NCBI RefSeq assembly: GCF_000971975.1
Contig: NZ_KQ040778.1
Coordinates: forward strand, 62,001-126,000
Length of the DNA: 64,000 nt
Source of the DNA: Paenibacillus algorifonticola
GTDB lineage: Bacteria > Bacillota > Bacilli > Paenibacillales > Paenibacillaceae
Direction of reading: 5' to 3'
Shown here piece after piece: positions 17,139-25,816 of the stretch. The translations under genes and the position numbers were made by a program. Each line of letters begins with the position of its first letter. Within the stretch, counting starts at the first letter, position 1. A model generated the notes under the pieces. The model had not been told where the DNA came from and did no database searches. It was given only the letters and a program-made list of their open reading frames with translations.

Positions 17139-17738
17139 TTGGAACATGCTGATGAGAAAATACTGAAATTGCTGCAAGAGATGGAGACACTGGAGAACCC
17201 CAAAACGATTCATGCCGAGAGCATTCGGATCGGGGTGGAAAACTATGTGTTTGAGCCTGTTTTCTTTTTCAACGAGCGTTTGTCGGTGCATCTGCCAAGC
17301 CAGTTTACGGATATGGATGAGCAATCTCGAAAAGCCAAATATCCGTATGAGGAGCGCCCTGAGATTATTAAGGCAAATGCGGATGGAAGCATTGCTTTTA
17401 CACTGAAATATGTGGATGAAAACCTGAGCGACCCATGGGTAGACGAACTGACGAATGGCATGAAGGGAATGGTTAAACGGGCGAATCCGGCGAATGTTTT
17501 TTATACGACAGAGGTGGAGGAAATCAATGGGAAACGCATTGGTTTCTTCGATTTCAAAAGCTCGGCGCTCGACGGCTATCTATATACGATTATGTTCTTC
17601 CTCGCGCTGGACGGCCAGGCGGTTATCGGCTCTTTCACATGCCCATATAGCCTATATGCCGATTGGCGGGAGATTGCTTACCAAATGCTGCAAAGTATCC
17701 GGGTATACGAAGAAGCAGAGGAAGAGGTGCAAGCATGA
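17139..17738 (+). CDS. DcrB/DUF1795-like protein, possible Eag-type effector chaperone
   Basis: The start is TTG 17139, with AAGGAGG (17124-17130) at ideal spacing; the upstream in-frame ATG 17109 has no ribosome site. The 199-residue protein has a short helical N-terminus and then a PsbP/DcrB-like arrangement. There is an early strand pair (FEPVFFFNERLSVHLP), a middle 'DPWVDELTNGMKGMV' helix, a Gly-containing strand (EINGKRIGFFDFKSS), and the closing pattern 'FTCPYSLYADWREIAYQMLQSIRV'. Eag chaperones of this fold hold membrane segments of VgrG/PAAR effectors in type VI systems. The VgrG2 proteins here carry long hydrophobic pre-toxin segments, which gives such a chaperone a client. Its stop overlaps the VgrG1 start by 4 bp. 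The fold is judged by eye. Confidence 0.55.
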   Translation: MEHADEKILKLLQEMETLENPKTIHAESIRIGVENYVFEPVFFFNERLSVHLPSQFTDMDEQSRKAKYPYEERPEIIKANADGSIAFTLKYVDENLSDPWVDELTNGMKGMVKRANPANVFYTTEVEEINGKRIGFFDFKSSALDGYLYTIMFFLALDGQAVIGSFTCPYSLYADWREIAYQMLQSIRVYEEAEEEVQA

Positions 17739-19672
17739 GTGAACGTACAGAAAGACCGGCAGAGCGAGTGGGGCGTATGGAAGCTCGCGGCGCAAGACCG
17801 GAAGCGGGTGGCATGGATTTCATGGCAGGCCATGCTGCGGCAAGGCCAGTGGCTCGCAAGGAATTAGTGGAAGGAAGAGCGGATAGACCCTCAAAACAGG
17901 CTGAGGGGATGGAGAAGCATGAAGCTAAACCATCAACTCAAATGGGGAGCGCGGATCATCGTGAGGCAAGGCCGTCAGGTCAAGCGGAGCGTCTTGACAA
18001 CCGTGAGGCAAGACCAGCAGGTCAGATGGAGCGTGCGGAGAGTCGTGCTGCAAGACCGTCGGGTCAGGCCAAGCAAGTAGAGAAACAAGAAGCACACCCA
18101 GCAGGTACAATGGCGCGCATGGGAAGCATGGCATCCGGTATGTCAGGCCTAATGGAGCGTGCGAAAGTCCGTGCAGAAAGACCGGCAGGCCGAGCGGAGC
18201 GCCCGGAAAGTATGAGGATTCACCCAGCCGCAGCCGCTATACGAAGCGAGAGTGCAAGTAGCCAAACGGCCCACCCGATCTACACCCTCGCAGACATACA
18301 CATGACCGAAAGCCCCTATGAGCAAATCACAGCCCTGACGATCGTAAAAGAAGTGAATGAGCATATCCAGCTGACGCTGAGCGGCATTGTGCCAGAGAGC
18401 AAGCTGGATGTATATATCGAGCGCATCTCGGACAATGAGCCGATTGAGGTGTACACGCAGACGGAGGAGAGCGGCAAACGGACGCTTTTTCATGGCATCA
18501 TTACGAACGCCCGCATCCAAGTGGTGCAAAACGTGCGAACGCTGACGATCGAAGCACACAGCCGCACGTTCCTGATGGATCTCAAAAGAGAAACGCGCTC
18601 CTACCAAAACGGACAGCAAACGTATGAGCAGATTTTGAATCAGCTGGCGTCGGATTACCCGAATGCGAATGTCGTCGATGAAGCGTCGCAAGGCAAGGCA
18701 ATAGGCGGTCTCGTGATGCAATATTTAGAAACCGACTGGGCATTTGCGAAGCGGCTGGCGTCGCATTTCAATATGCCGCTGCTGGCAATCAGCGCGATGC
18801 CGGGCATCCGTTTTTATGCGGGGGTGCCGGAGGCGGGCGGCGAGGTCGTGCTGACGGAGACAAACTATTCGATCCGTAAGGAAATGGGCGTCTATAAGCA
18901 GTTGGCTGAAAATAGCAAAGCGAGCTTCACCGAGCAGGGCCGGATGATTTATGAAGTGACGAGCCATACTGCCATTGAACTGGGCAGCGCCGTTCAATTT
19001 CAGCGCCGCTCGTTATTCGTGTACCGGGTGGAAGCGCGCACGGAGCAGGGACTGCTCGTCTACCATTACGATCTTCGAGAGCGGGAAGGTTTTCGCTGCG
19101 GCACCCGTTATCTGGAGGAGATTACGGGTATTTCGCTATTCGGCACCATTGCTGGTGTGGAGAAAGACAAAGTAAAGCTGAAGCTGAAAATTGACGGCGG
19201 CGGGGCAGATACATGGTTCCCGTATTCGACGGTGTATTCGTCGCCAGACGGCAGCGGCTGGTACTGCATGCCGGAGATCGGCGATGAGGCAAGGCTGTAT
19301 TTTCCCGATTCGGAGGAGAAAAATGCGTTTGCGGCGAGCTCGGTCGACGTCGCTTCTTCGGATACGACGAAACGCAGCGATCCGGCAGTGAAAAGCATCA
19401 GCACGAAATATGGCAAGCAGATTGTCTTCCAGCCGGGTGCGGTAGAGATTATCGGGGGCGGTCAGATGCTGATGCGCTTGACCGATGATGGTGGAATCGA
19501 GATCAACAGCGATAAGAAAATTATGCTCACAGCTGTGGAAGATATTGAAATTACAAGCGAAGCGAACATTTTGATCCAAGGAGAGACGGGCATCGATTTG
19601 AAGCAGGGCGACGCGATGCTGACAGTGCAGGATGAAGTGACGCTGAGCGGCGGAAAGGTCAACATCGTATGA
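17735..19672 (+). CDS. VgrG1 hub/spike protein (module copy A) with repeat-rich N-terminus
   Basis: The 645-residue protein overlaps its upstream neighbour by ATGA. Residues 1-175 are disordered, Arg/Glu/Ala/Pro-rich, and contain six 14-residue repeats. The rest is a VgrG/Pvc8-type spike: a gp27-like hub (about 190-500, with the gp27-style QNGQQTYEQILNQLA and ETDWAFAKRLASHFN motifs), an OB-like segment (TWFPYSTVYSSP, MPEIGDEARLYF), and a C-terminal beta-helix needle (GGIEINSDKKIML, LIQGETGIDLKQG). It has no toxin domain and ends at the needle. It is probably the structural hub, with the VgrG2 proteins as cargo spikes. The core is duplicated at 33300. Confidence 0.85.
   Translation: MSERTERPAERVGRMEARGARPEAGGMDFMAGHAAARPVARKELVEGRADRPSKQAEGMEKHEAKPSTQMGSADHREARPSGQAERLDNREARPAGQMERAESRAARPSGQAKQVEKQEAHPAGTMARMGSMASGMSGLMERAKVRAERPAGRAERPESMRIHPAAAAIRSESASSQTAHPIYTLADIHMTESPYEQITALTIVKEVNEHIQLTLSGIVPESKLDVYIERISDNEPIEVYTQTEESGKRTLFHGIITNARIQVVQNVRTLTIEAHSRTFLMDLKRETRSYQNGQQTYEQILNQLASDYPNANVVDEASQGKAIGGLVMQYLETDWAFAKRLASHFNMPLLAISAMPGIRFYAGVPEAGGEVVLTETNYSIRKEMGVYKQLAENSKASFTEQGRMIYEVTSHTAIELGSAVQFQRRSLFVYRVEARTEQGLLVYHYDLREREGFRCGTRYLEEITGISLFGTIAGVEKDKVKLKLKIDGGGADTWFPYSTVYSSPDGSGWYCMPEIGDEARLYFPDSEEKNAFAASSVDVASSDTTKRSDPAVKSISTKYGKQIVFQPGAVEIIGGGQMLMRLTDDGGIEINSDKKIMLTAVEDIEITSEANILIQGETGIDLKQGDAMLTVQDEVTLSGGKVNIV
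17876..18127 (+). repeat. Six tandem 42-bp units (14-residue repeat) in VgrG1
   Basis: Residues 48-131 of VgrG1 split into six 14-residue units. Two examples are REARPSGQAERLDN and REARPAGQMERAES; the consensus is x-E-A-R-P-S-G-Q-x-E-R-x-x-x. The units have diverged, so they are old rather than a recent slippage product. The region is highly charged and likely extended. Copy C lacks it entirely. Confidence 0.75.
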
Positions 19673-20367
19673 GTCAGGTGATGACGCGGGAAGAGGCGCT
19701 GGCTGATTTTTTGGAACGGCATGTGTTTGATCGCTGGCAGGAAGATGTGCTGCTGGTGAATGACATTTACGAGGAACATCAGGTGGAGATCGATGTGGAG
19801 CTGGCGAGAGCATTTGAGGCGCTGTGTGAGAAAGCGGCTGAACTTCAAGCAGCGGAAAAACAAGGGAAGCTGAAATATATCTACATTTCTTATTTACGCA
19901 CCAGCATCATGGAAGGGCACTGTACGTATCGGATGGATGCGTATGATGAACGCTGGCTGATGGATGCGTCAGGTTGTGCGGTGAGTTGGGAGCCAGCGTT
20001 TCTGTTCGCTCCGATGTTTGAGCGAGTCAAGCAGCTGGAGCCGGAGCGAGTCGCTTACGCACGAAAGGTCACGATTATGGATATCGACGACATTCGCCAG
20101 TTGGAAGCAGAGAAATGCCATACGCTGGCGGTGGAATATGTGCGAGGGCAGATGGAAAAGCTGATCGAGCTTGAGGCCTTCACAGCGCTGGAGAAAGCGG
20201 AAGGCTGGGCGATTGCAATGGGCGAGTACCGCGATCAGACGGAAATATTGGCGGAGGATGGTCATGGAGTACGCGCACTGGATGAGCCTAGCGATAGCGA
20301 AAGTGCGGAAGAAGAGGACGGAGATCAGCTTCAAGAGCAGCAGGATGGAAAGGGCGGTGCATCCTGA
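19669..20367 (+). CDS. Unknown 232-aa module protein (copy A)
   Basis: It overlaps VgrG1 by 4 bp (ATGA) and the next gene by one base, so it is translationally coupled to both. The protein is acidic, largely helical (AFEALCEKAAELQAAEKQ), and ends in a Glu/Asp/Ser/Gln-rich tail. No family or catalytic motif is recognised. It has a near-identical copy at 34667 and is missing from copy B. Constant linkage with VgrG1 and the 174-aa gene suggests an adaptor or loading factor for the spike complex. Confidence 0.7.
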   Translation: MSQVMTREEALADFLERHVFDRWQEDVLLVNDIYEEHQVEIDVELARAFEALCEKAAELQAAEKQGKLKYIYISYLRTSIMEGHCTYRMDAYDERWLMDASGCAVSWEPAFLFAPMFERVKQLEPERVAYARKVTIMDIDDIRQLEAEKCHTLAVEYVRGQMEKLIELEAFTALEKAEGWAIAMGEYRDQTEILAEDGHGVRALDEPSDSESAEEEDGDQLQEQQDGKGGAS

Positions 20368-20891
20368 TGGACTATTTTGTACTGAAGCAAGATAGCCGCT
20401 ACACGAGTACGCCGATGCTGGAAGGGCTGCGGGAGAAGCTGGACATGCGGGATATGTATGCGGCGACATCGTACCGGATACCGGACAAGCTGCTGTTTCA
20501 AGTCAAGGGAGAGAAAGACAGCGTGTTTACGGATGTGCTGGATCGGCAGCTCTTTTTGCTATCGGATGGATTGAAGCGGTTAGTGGAGCTGTACGAGCCG
20601 AGAGCGGTATACAAGATGGTCATTTTGATGCATATGTCGACTCGTCGCCAGAAAACGTATTATTTGCCCTTTTTTGAGGAGCTAATGTGTTTAAGTCCGT
20701 ATGCCGAGCTGCATCAGGATCAGCGAACGATTAAGCATTTGGTGCTGGATCGGGAACGTCTGCAAGGGAAGAAAATGGTGCGGGTGAGCGAAAGCGAGTT
20801 GCCGCTGATTGTCGTACGGCTCGATGTAGCGGAGAGCCTGCTGCGGCGAGAGCCTGTGGGTATTCGTTTGGAACGGGTGGAGCTGGCTTAG
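20367..20891 (+). CDS. Unknown 174-aa module protein (copy A)
   Basis: The ATG shares a base with the upstream stop (TGATG). The protein begins MDYFVLKQDSRYTSTPML, has a central segment LYEPRAVYKMVILMHM, and ends in beta strands (IVVRLDVAESLLRREPVGI). The N-terminal YFVL style reminds me of Imm11/DUF1629-type proteins, but that is weak. Copies exist at 25180 (5' truncated) and 35365 (intact). It is followed by about 120 bp containing two TTAGAC(A/C)AAACGATT-like direct repeats in copies A and B; these are deleted in copy C. Confidence 0.65.
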   Translation: MDYFVLKQDSRYTSTPMLEGLREKLDMRDMYAATSYRIPDKLLFQVKGEKDSVFTDVLDRQLFLLSDGLKRLVELYEPRAVYKMVILMHMSTRRQKTYYLPFFEELMCLSPYAELHQDQRTIKHLVLDRERLQGKKMVRVSESELPLIVVRLDVAESLLRREPVGIRLERVELA

Positions 20892-21015
20892 ACAAAACTA
20901 GTCGAGTCGCGATTATTCTAACGGTTTGAGAGCTTAGACAAAACGATTTGCAACCAGTTATAGCTTTTTACAAGAAATAGAATAGGGAACGGTGATTGAA
21001 AAGGAGGAGAATAGA

Positions 21016-21411
21016 ATGGGAGATCAACCTGCATATGTCGTGCGAGGGGCAACAATGGCCTGTACATGTGGAACGCATAAGCGCCGGATCAACTTGCCAG
21101 AAAGTCACGGGTCGTATGTCAATGGTAAGCCGATGATGAACGAGGATGATTACAGCCCGGAGAATGTGCCGTATTTCGGCCTATGTGCCAGCCCGAAAAT
21201 GGCAGGGGGAGAGATCATATATCTGATCGACGAACAAGGCAATAACATCGGAGGCCCCCCTTGTATGCCGACGATATTCAATAAGTGGCTGATGCCGAAA
21301 GAAAATGCGAAGGTAGACAACAAACCCGCGCTGACGACCCAATCGTTTCTGAAGTGCGCGATGGATGGGGAAATCTTTTTTGTGTCCGATGGTCAGCACG
21401 ACTCGGATTAA
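21016..21411 (+). CDS. DUF4280 PAAR-like spike tip (copy A)
   Basis: AAGGAGG at 21001-21007 sets the start at ATG 21016. The 131-residue protein shows the DUF4280 pattern: an early GATMACTCGTH, KPMMNEDD, a second Cys (YFGLC), PPCMP and a late FLKC. PAAR-like proteins cap the VgrG needle and bind a metal with His/Cys; the four spaced cysteines fit. It lies directly before VgrG2, the expected order for a tip and its spike. Copies lie at 25817 and 35917; differences cluster in the middle third and near the end. Confidence 0.85.
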   Translation: MGDQPAYVVRGATMACTCGTHKRRINLPESHGSYVNGKPMMNEDDYSPENVPYFGLCASPKMAGGEIIYLIDEQGNNIGGPPCMPTIFNKWLMPKENAKVDNKPALTTQSFLKCAMDGEIFFVSDGQHDSD

Positions 21412-21444
21412 GCCAGGCAAGGACAACGGGGAGGAGGGATGCAG

Positions 21445-24219
21445 ATGATCGGTTATGATCGATTGCGGGTAGAAGGCCCCTGCAAGCTGAAGCATATCAC
21501 GGATGTGGCGATGAACTGGAAGCCGGGCGAGCATGGGACGCTGCGGATTAGCGGGATCGTCGAGGAAGAGCTGCGGACGAATGCAACGCTGGAAGCGGTA
21601 TGGCAGGATAAAATCGCGTTATACGACGAAGAAGAAGGCACAAAGAAACCCCTGTTCAAGGGTGTAGTCTCGTCCGTGCAGACGGTGCATCGCAATGGGG
21701 TATATACAGTTGAGATCGAGGCGGTATCGGGAAGCATCTACAGCGATTTGAAGAAGCGAAAGCGATCTTTTCAGGATACGAGCCAGACGTATGGGGCAAT
21801 CTTGACCACCGTGCTTCGTGCGTACTCAGGCGGAGATATACTGCTTCAACAGGGAGAGAAGGAAAAGCCATCTGAGCCTGTCATTCAATATGAGGAGACG
21901 GATTGGGAGCTGACCAAAAGGCTAGCCAGCCAGTTCCAGTCGGTCGTGGTCTGTGATATATTGGAAGAAACGCCGAAGCTGTTTATTGGGATGCCAGAGG
22001 GGAAAGAGCATAAGCTGCCTGATGGCGCATCGTATACGGTGAGCAAGGATTTGGCGGCTTTTCAAAAAGCAGGCGGGGAAGCAGCAGGCCTGCATGATAC
22101 AGACTTTTTTGGATATGAAATACAATCCAAGACGTTTTATCGTTTGGGTGATCGCTTTAAAATTCGGGGCTATATTGAGCTAATTGTTTCGTCGATGACA
22201 GCACGTTTGGAAAAGGGACAGCTGATCTATAACTATCGACTTTCGCGGGAAGCCGGAATACGAGAGTTGCCCATGATGAACCGCAGGCTGTCCGGCCTGA
22301 CACTGCAAGGAGAAATTCTGGCGGTGAAAGGAGAACAGGTGCAGGTGCATCTGGCGATCGACGACAAGCAGGACAAGGGAACGGCACACTGGTATCGCTA
22401 TGCCCCGGAGACTGGTAGCGCGATGTACAGTATGCCGCAAGTAGGGACAAAGGCGAATCTGTATCTCGCAGATGCAGGTGGTCAAGAAGCCATTGTCACT
22501 GGCGGCGTGCGAACAAACGGAGCGAGTGCGGAGAAGACGGCCGATCCGAACAACCGTTATTTTGGCACGGAGCATGGCAGTGAAATGAAGCTGTCCCCGA
22601 CAGGAGTCGAGTTCACAGGCGGAAGCAAGGAGCCGCTGTTTTTGAAGCTGGACGATGCCGTAGGCATTATCTTGAGCAGTCCGCGCAAGCTGACGCTAAC
22701 AGCGAAGGAAGAGATTTCGCTGTTCACACCGAAGCGTGTGGTTATTGGTGCGCAAGCGCTACTGGTAGCGAAGAAGACCAGTGCGCCAAGCGGGATCACG
22801 CTGGAAGGAGAATATAACCTGATGGGGGCGCAGATCCGAACGGAAGGGAAGGATCGGACGAGCTACGCGTCATATGATGATGCGCCAGTAGAAGGCGAGC
22901 CACCTCCCCCACCGCCACCGCCGGAAAAACCACCATTCAGTTGGGGGAAACTAGCAAGGAATGTGCTGGCAGGACTTGCCGTCGTCGCGGTAGTCGCTGT
23001 AGCAGCGGCGTTTACGGTAGCTACGCTAGGAGCAGGGGCAGTCGTTGTTGGTGCGGTACTAGCTGGAGCGGCGATTGCGGGAACTGCTGCGGTAGTGAGC
23101 CAAGCGGTATCGGATATCGCCCGCGGCGAGGTCAGCGATATGGGCACGTATGTTTCAACGGCCTTCCGAGAGACGGTCATCGGGGCGATATCTGGGGCGG
23201 TGTTTGGCCCGTTTGGTCCGATGGCGAACCTAGGTGGACGTATGGCGTTTGGTGCAGTGCAGAATGGGTTTGAGAGTGTCATTCGCCAGACGATGGAAGG
23301 CAAAGGGTTTAGTATCGCTACAATGGCAATGGATATGGGGATTGGCGGTTTAACCGGTGGTATAATGGATTCACGTCTTACGAAGGCAATCGGTAGCAAG
23401 ATTGCAAATGCGAAAATTGTTAAATCCTTGGGCAACGCATTTGGCGACTCGCTGAATAAAATGACTGGCTGGGTTGGAAATGCGGCAGATGCGGTTAAAG
23501 CGAAATTGATACGTGATGCATTGGATATTAAGGATGCAGCAACTACAGGTTTAAAAAAGCTTCAGGATACGTTTACGCTAAATAATATGAATGGTGGCCT
23601 CATTCCAGTAGGAGCTGGTGGTCCAAAAGGAAATTATTGGTTCAATCATTCACCTGATCCACAGATTCCAAGCCCATCACAGCATCATAAGGATTTTTTT
23701 AAGGAATCTGAAGCGGGTCAGAAGGAATTGGCGGAGCGTATGAAGAATGAGGCAAACGATATAAATGTAAATGAGGATACCGTTAATGAAGTATATGGTC
23801 CTTATTATGACGAAGCCAAAAAACTATATGAATCTAACCCTGATTGGTATCCAAATCCAGATGAATCTAGAATCGTAAAGGGGAATGAATTAAAAGAAGC
23901 TCGTGCTGAGTATGAAGCGATGGTTAGAAGAGGACAACTTGAAAAAGGTCATCATGTCCAAGGCCTAGCATTCGGAGGAGAAAATGTCGATTCTAATATA
24001 AAAATTACTGGTGAATCTACGATTTCTCGTACAAAACTTAATGAGTTAGAATTGGATTTTTATAATCAAATGGGATATGGGAAAAAGAATGCCAAGGTGT
24101 TAAAGATATATGAAAATGAAAATGGTATAATTGTATTTGGAAATAACCCTCAGCATACTGAAGTTACTGTATTCCAAAATAAAGTATTGAAATGGCAGAG
24201 AGAGAATAAGAAACGTTAA
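21445..24219 (+). CDS. VgrG2-A: spike with C-terminal His-Me/HNH-like nuclease toxin
   Basis: The start is ATG 21445, set by GGAGGAGG 7 nt upstream; the ATG at 21439 is too close. The 924-residue architecture is: gp27-like hub (1-280), OB segment, beta-helix needle (about 380-480), a Pro-rich hinge (near 486-496), a hydrophobic pre-toxin stretch (about 505-560, Ala/Val/Gly-rich, probably membrane-inserting), a Gly-rich domain, a linker (SPSQHHKDFF), then a toxin tip of about 150 residues. The tip has KGHHVQGLAFGG (H836, H837) followed by N-I-x-x-TGE, which resembles GHH/HNH nuclease families of polymorphic toxins. GC drops sharply in the tip. The immunity gene follows. Confidence 0.8.
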   Translation: MIGYDRLRVEGPCKLKHITDVAMNWKPGEHGTLRISGIVEEELRTNATLEAVWQDKIALYDEEEGTKKPLFKGVVSSVQTVHRNGVYTVEIEAVSGSIYSDLKKRKRSFQDTSQTYGAILTTVLRAYSGGDILLQQGEKEKPSEPVIQYEETDWELTKRLASQFQSVVVCDILEETPKLFIGMPEGKEHKLPDGASYTVSKDLAAFQKAGGEAAGLHDTDFFGYEIQSKTFYRLGDRFKIRGYIELIVSSMTARLEKGQLIYNYRLSREAGIRELPMMNRRLSGLTLQGEILAVKGEQVQVHLAIDDKQDKGTAHWYRYAPETGSAMYSMPQVGTKANLYLADAGGQEAIVTGGVRTNGASAEKTADPNNRYFGTEHGSEMKLSPTGVEFTGGSKEPLFLKLDDAVGIILSSPRKLTLTAKEEISLFTPKRVVIGAQALLVAKKTSAPSGITLEGEYNLMGAQIRTEGKDRTSYASYDDAPVEGEPPPPPPPPEKPPFSWGKLARNVLAGLAVVAVVAVAAAFTVATLGAGAVVVGAVLAGAAIAGTAAVVSQAVSDIARGEVSDMGTYVSTAFRETVIGAISGAVFGPFGPMANLGGRMAFGAVQNGFESVIRQTMEGKGFSIATMAMDMGIGGLTGGIMDSRLTKAIGSKIANAKIVKSLGNAFGDSLNKMTGWVGNAADAVKAKLIRDALDIKDAATTGLKKLQDTFTLNNMNGGLIPVGAGGPKGNYWFNHSPDPQIPSPSQHHKDFFKESEAGQKELAERMKNEANDINVNEDTVNEVYGPYYDEAKKLYESNPDWYPNPDESRIVKGNELKEARAEYEAMVRRGQLEKGHHVQGLAFGGENVDSNIKITGESTISRTKLNELELDFYNQMGYGKKNAKVLKIYENENGIIVFGNNPQHTEVTVFQNKVLKWQRENKKR

Positions 24220-24244
24220 AATTGATACAGGTTGGTGAAGCAAA

Positions 24245-25039
24245 TTGGACAAATCTAAAAACCTTATGAATAGTTCGTGGTTTGGAGAAAAGGTAGAGTA
24301 TTCTAACCAAGAAATCAAAGAAAATCTTTTAAAGGCTGATACAGAAGCAAAGGTTTTAATTAACTTACTAGAAATGTTCAAACTAGGTGATTTTACTCAA
24401 AAACCACTGTTGATTCAACTAATGAATCAAACAAATGATGATGCTGTATTAAATCTATGTATTAGGGTTTATTTTTCAATCTGTACGCATGATGATTTAA
24501 GTGACTCAAATAGTATGCGTTTTTTAGAAAATGCCTCAGAAGATACAATAAGAACTTTTGCATCTGCTGCACCTACATCACTTTCACTTGATTCTATTCC
24601 ATATTTATTAAGCTTGCTTGAAGAATGGTGTGATATTAATGATATAGCAGTAGTTTTAAGGGATTCAATCGACTTTTTTATAAACTACGAGGAGGACTTA
24701 GGAGAAGAGGCATCAGTAGATGACATTGGAGAATATTATTTGAACTACACCCAGCAACATGAAGTAGAAAAGTATTATTTTGGACAAAAACTAGCTTTTC
24801 CAGGAGATTTGGCAAAAAGGATTTTTGAAAGAGTTATGCTAGCTGTCAACAATGAAGACATTTTTAAAATGGAATTTATACCATCTGTATTATCTATTTG
24901 GACAGGGATAAAAGTGCCAGCTGAGTATGACACGGTTATAAACAAAGATAACTATAAAAATTTTATTTCTTATATAGAGGGACTATCAAGCAAGGAGTGG
25001 GAAAAAGGTGAGAAGTATTTTTATGGATATAAAATTTAG
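24245..25039 (+). CDS. Helical immunity protein for the VgrG2-A toxin (Imm47-like?)
   Basis: The 264-residue gene is AT-rich and lies 25 bp after the toxin, the usual place of the cognate immunity gene. The protein is mostly alpha-helical (ENLLKADTEAKVLINLLEMF) with no signal peptide, as expected for a cytoplasmic neutraliser. It resembles my memory of Imm47-type proteins, but I cannot confirm it. Start TTG 24245 has a weak GGTGA site; ATG 24266 (MNSSWFGEK) is the alternative. Confidence 0.7.
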   Translation: MDKSKNLMNSSWFGEKVEYSNQEIKENLLKADTEAKVLINLLEMFKLGDFTQKPLLIQLMNQTNDDAVLNLCIRVYFSICTHDDLSDSNSMRFLENASEDTIRTFASAAPTSLSLDSIPYLLSLLEEWCDINDIAVVLRDSIDFFINYEEDLGEEASVDDIGEYYLNYTQQHEVEKYYFGQKLAFPGDLAKRIFERVMLAVNNEDIFKMEFIPSVLSIWTGIKVPAEYDTVINKDNYKNFISYIEGLSSKEWEKGEKYFYGYKI

Positions 25040-25090
25040 CTTTATAGTTGTGGAAATGTAAAATATATTTATAAATTTAGAATTTAATTT

Positions 25091-25131
25091 AAAGGCTTAT
25101 TCCGTTAAATAATTTGGAATAGGCTTTTTTC
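25091..25131 (+). terminator. Rho-independent terminator after the copy A immunity gene
   Basis: GGCTTATTCC pairs with GGAATAGGCT (one T-G wobble) around an AT-rich loop and is followed by TTTTTTC. It closes the first module and lies about 30 bp before the junction where copy B begins. Confidence 0.75.
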
Positions 25132-25179
25132 TTTTTCTAGACCTGAAATAACCGCTATGCAAAGCGAGAGTGCAAGCTT

Positions 25180-25692
25180 GTACTGAAGCAAGATAGCCGT
25201 TACACGAGTACCCCGATGCTGGAAGGGCTGCGGGAGAAGCTGGATATGCGGGATATGTATGCGGCGACATCGTACCGGATACCGGACAAGCTCCTGTTTC
25301 AAGTCAAGGGAGAGAAAGACAGTGTGTTTACGGATGTGCTGGATCGGCAGCTCTTTTTGCTATCGGATGGATTGAAGCGGTTAGTAGAGCTGTACGAGCC
25401 GAGAGCGGTATACAAGATGGTCATTTTGATGCATATGCTGACTCGCCGCCAGCAAACGTATTACTTGCCCTTTTTTGAGGAGCTGCCATGTTTAAGTCCG
25501 TATGCCGAGCTGCATCAGGATCAGCGGACGATTAAGCATTTGGTGCTGGATCGGGAGCGTCTGCAAGGGAAGAAAATTGTGCGGGTGAGCGAAAGCGAAA
25601 TGCCGCTAATCATCGTGCGGCTGGATGTTGCGGAAAGCCTGCTGCGGCGGGAGCCTGTGGGCATTCGTTTGGAACGGGTGGAGCTGGTTTAG
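25180..25692 (+). pseudogene. 5'-truncated copy of the 174-aa module gene (copy B)
   Basis: Codons 5 to 174 of the gene at 20367 are intact and nearly identical, but the first four codons and the ribosome site are replaced by a fragment of VgrG1. The first in-frame ATG (25216) corresponds to residue 17 and lacks a ribosome site. A shortened product is possible, but loss of function is more likely. The intact copies could supply the protein. Confidence 0.75.
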
Positions 25693-25816
25693 ACCAAACG
25701 ATTGGAGTCGCGATTATTCAAACAGTTTGAGAGCTTAGACCAAACGATTCGCAACCAGTTTTAGCTTTTAACAAGAAATAGAATAGGAAACGGTGATTGA
25801 AAAGGAGGAGAAGAGA

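Larger units (their letters stand above)
18236..23755 (+). repeat. Effector module copy A (parent of the three-fold duplication)
   Basis: This is the complete module: VgrG1 core, 232-aa gene, 174-aa gene, DUF4280 gene and VgrG2 carrier up to the linker before the toxin. The same genes recur in copy B (25156-28547) and copy C (33236-38175) with very high nucleotide identity by eye. The shared left edge is AAGCGAGAGTGCAAG inside VgrG1 (at about 18244, 25162 and 33240). Confidence 0.85.
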
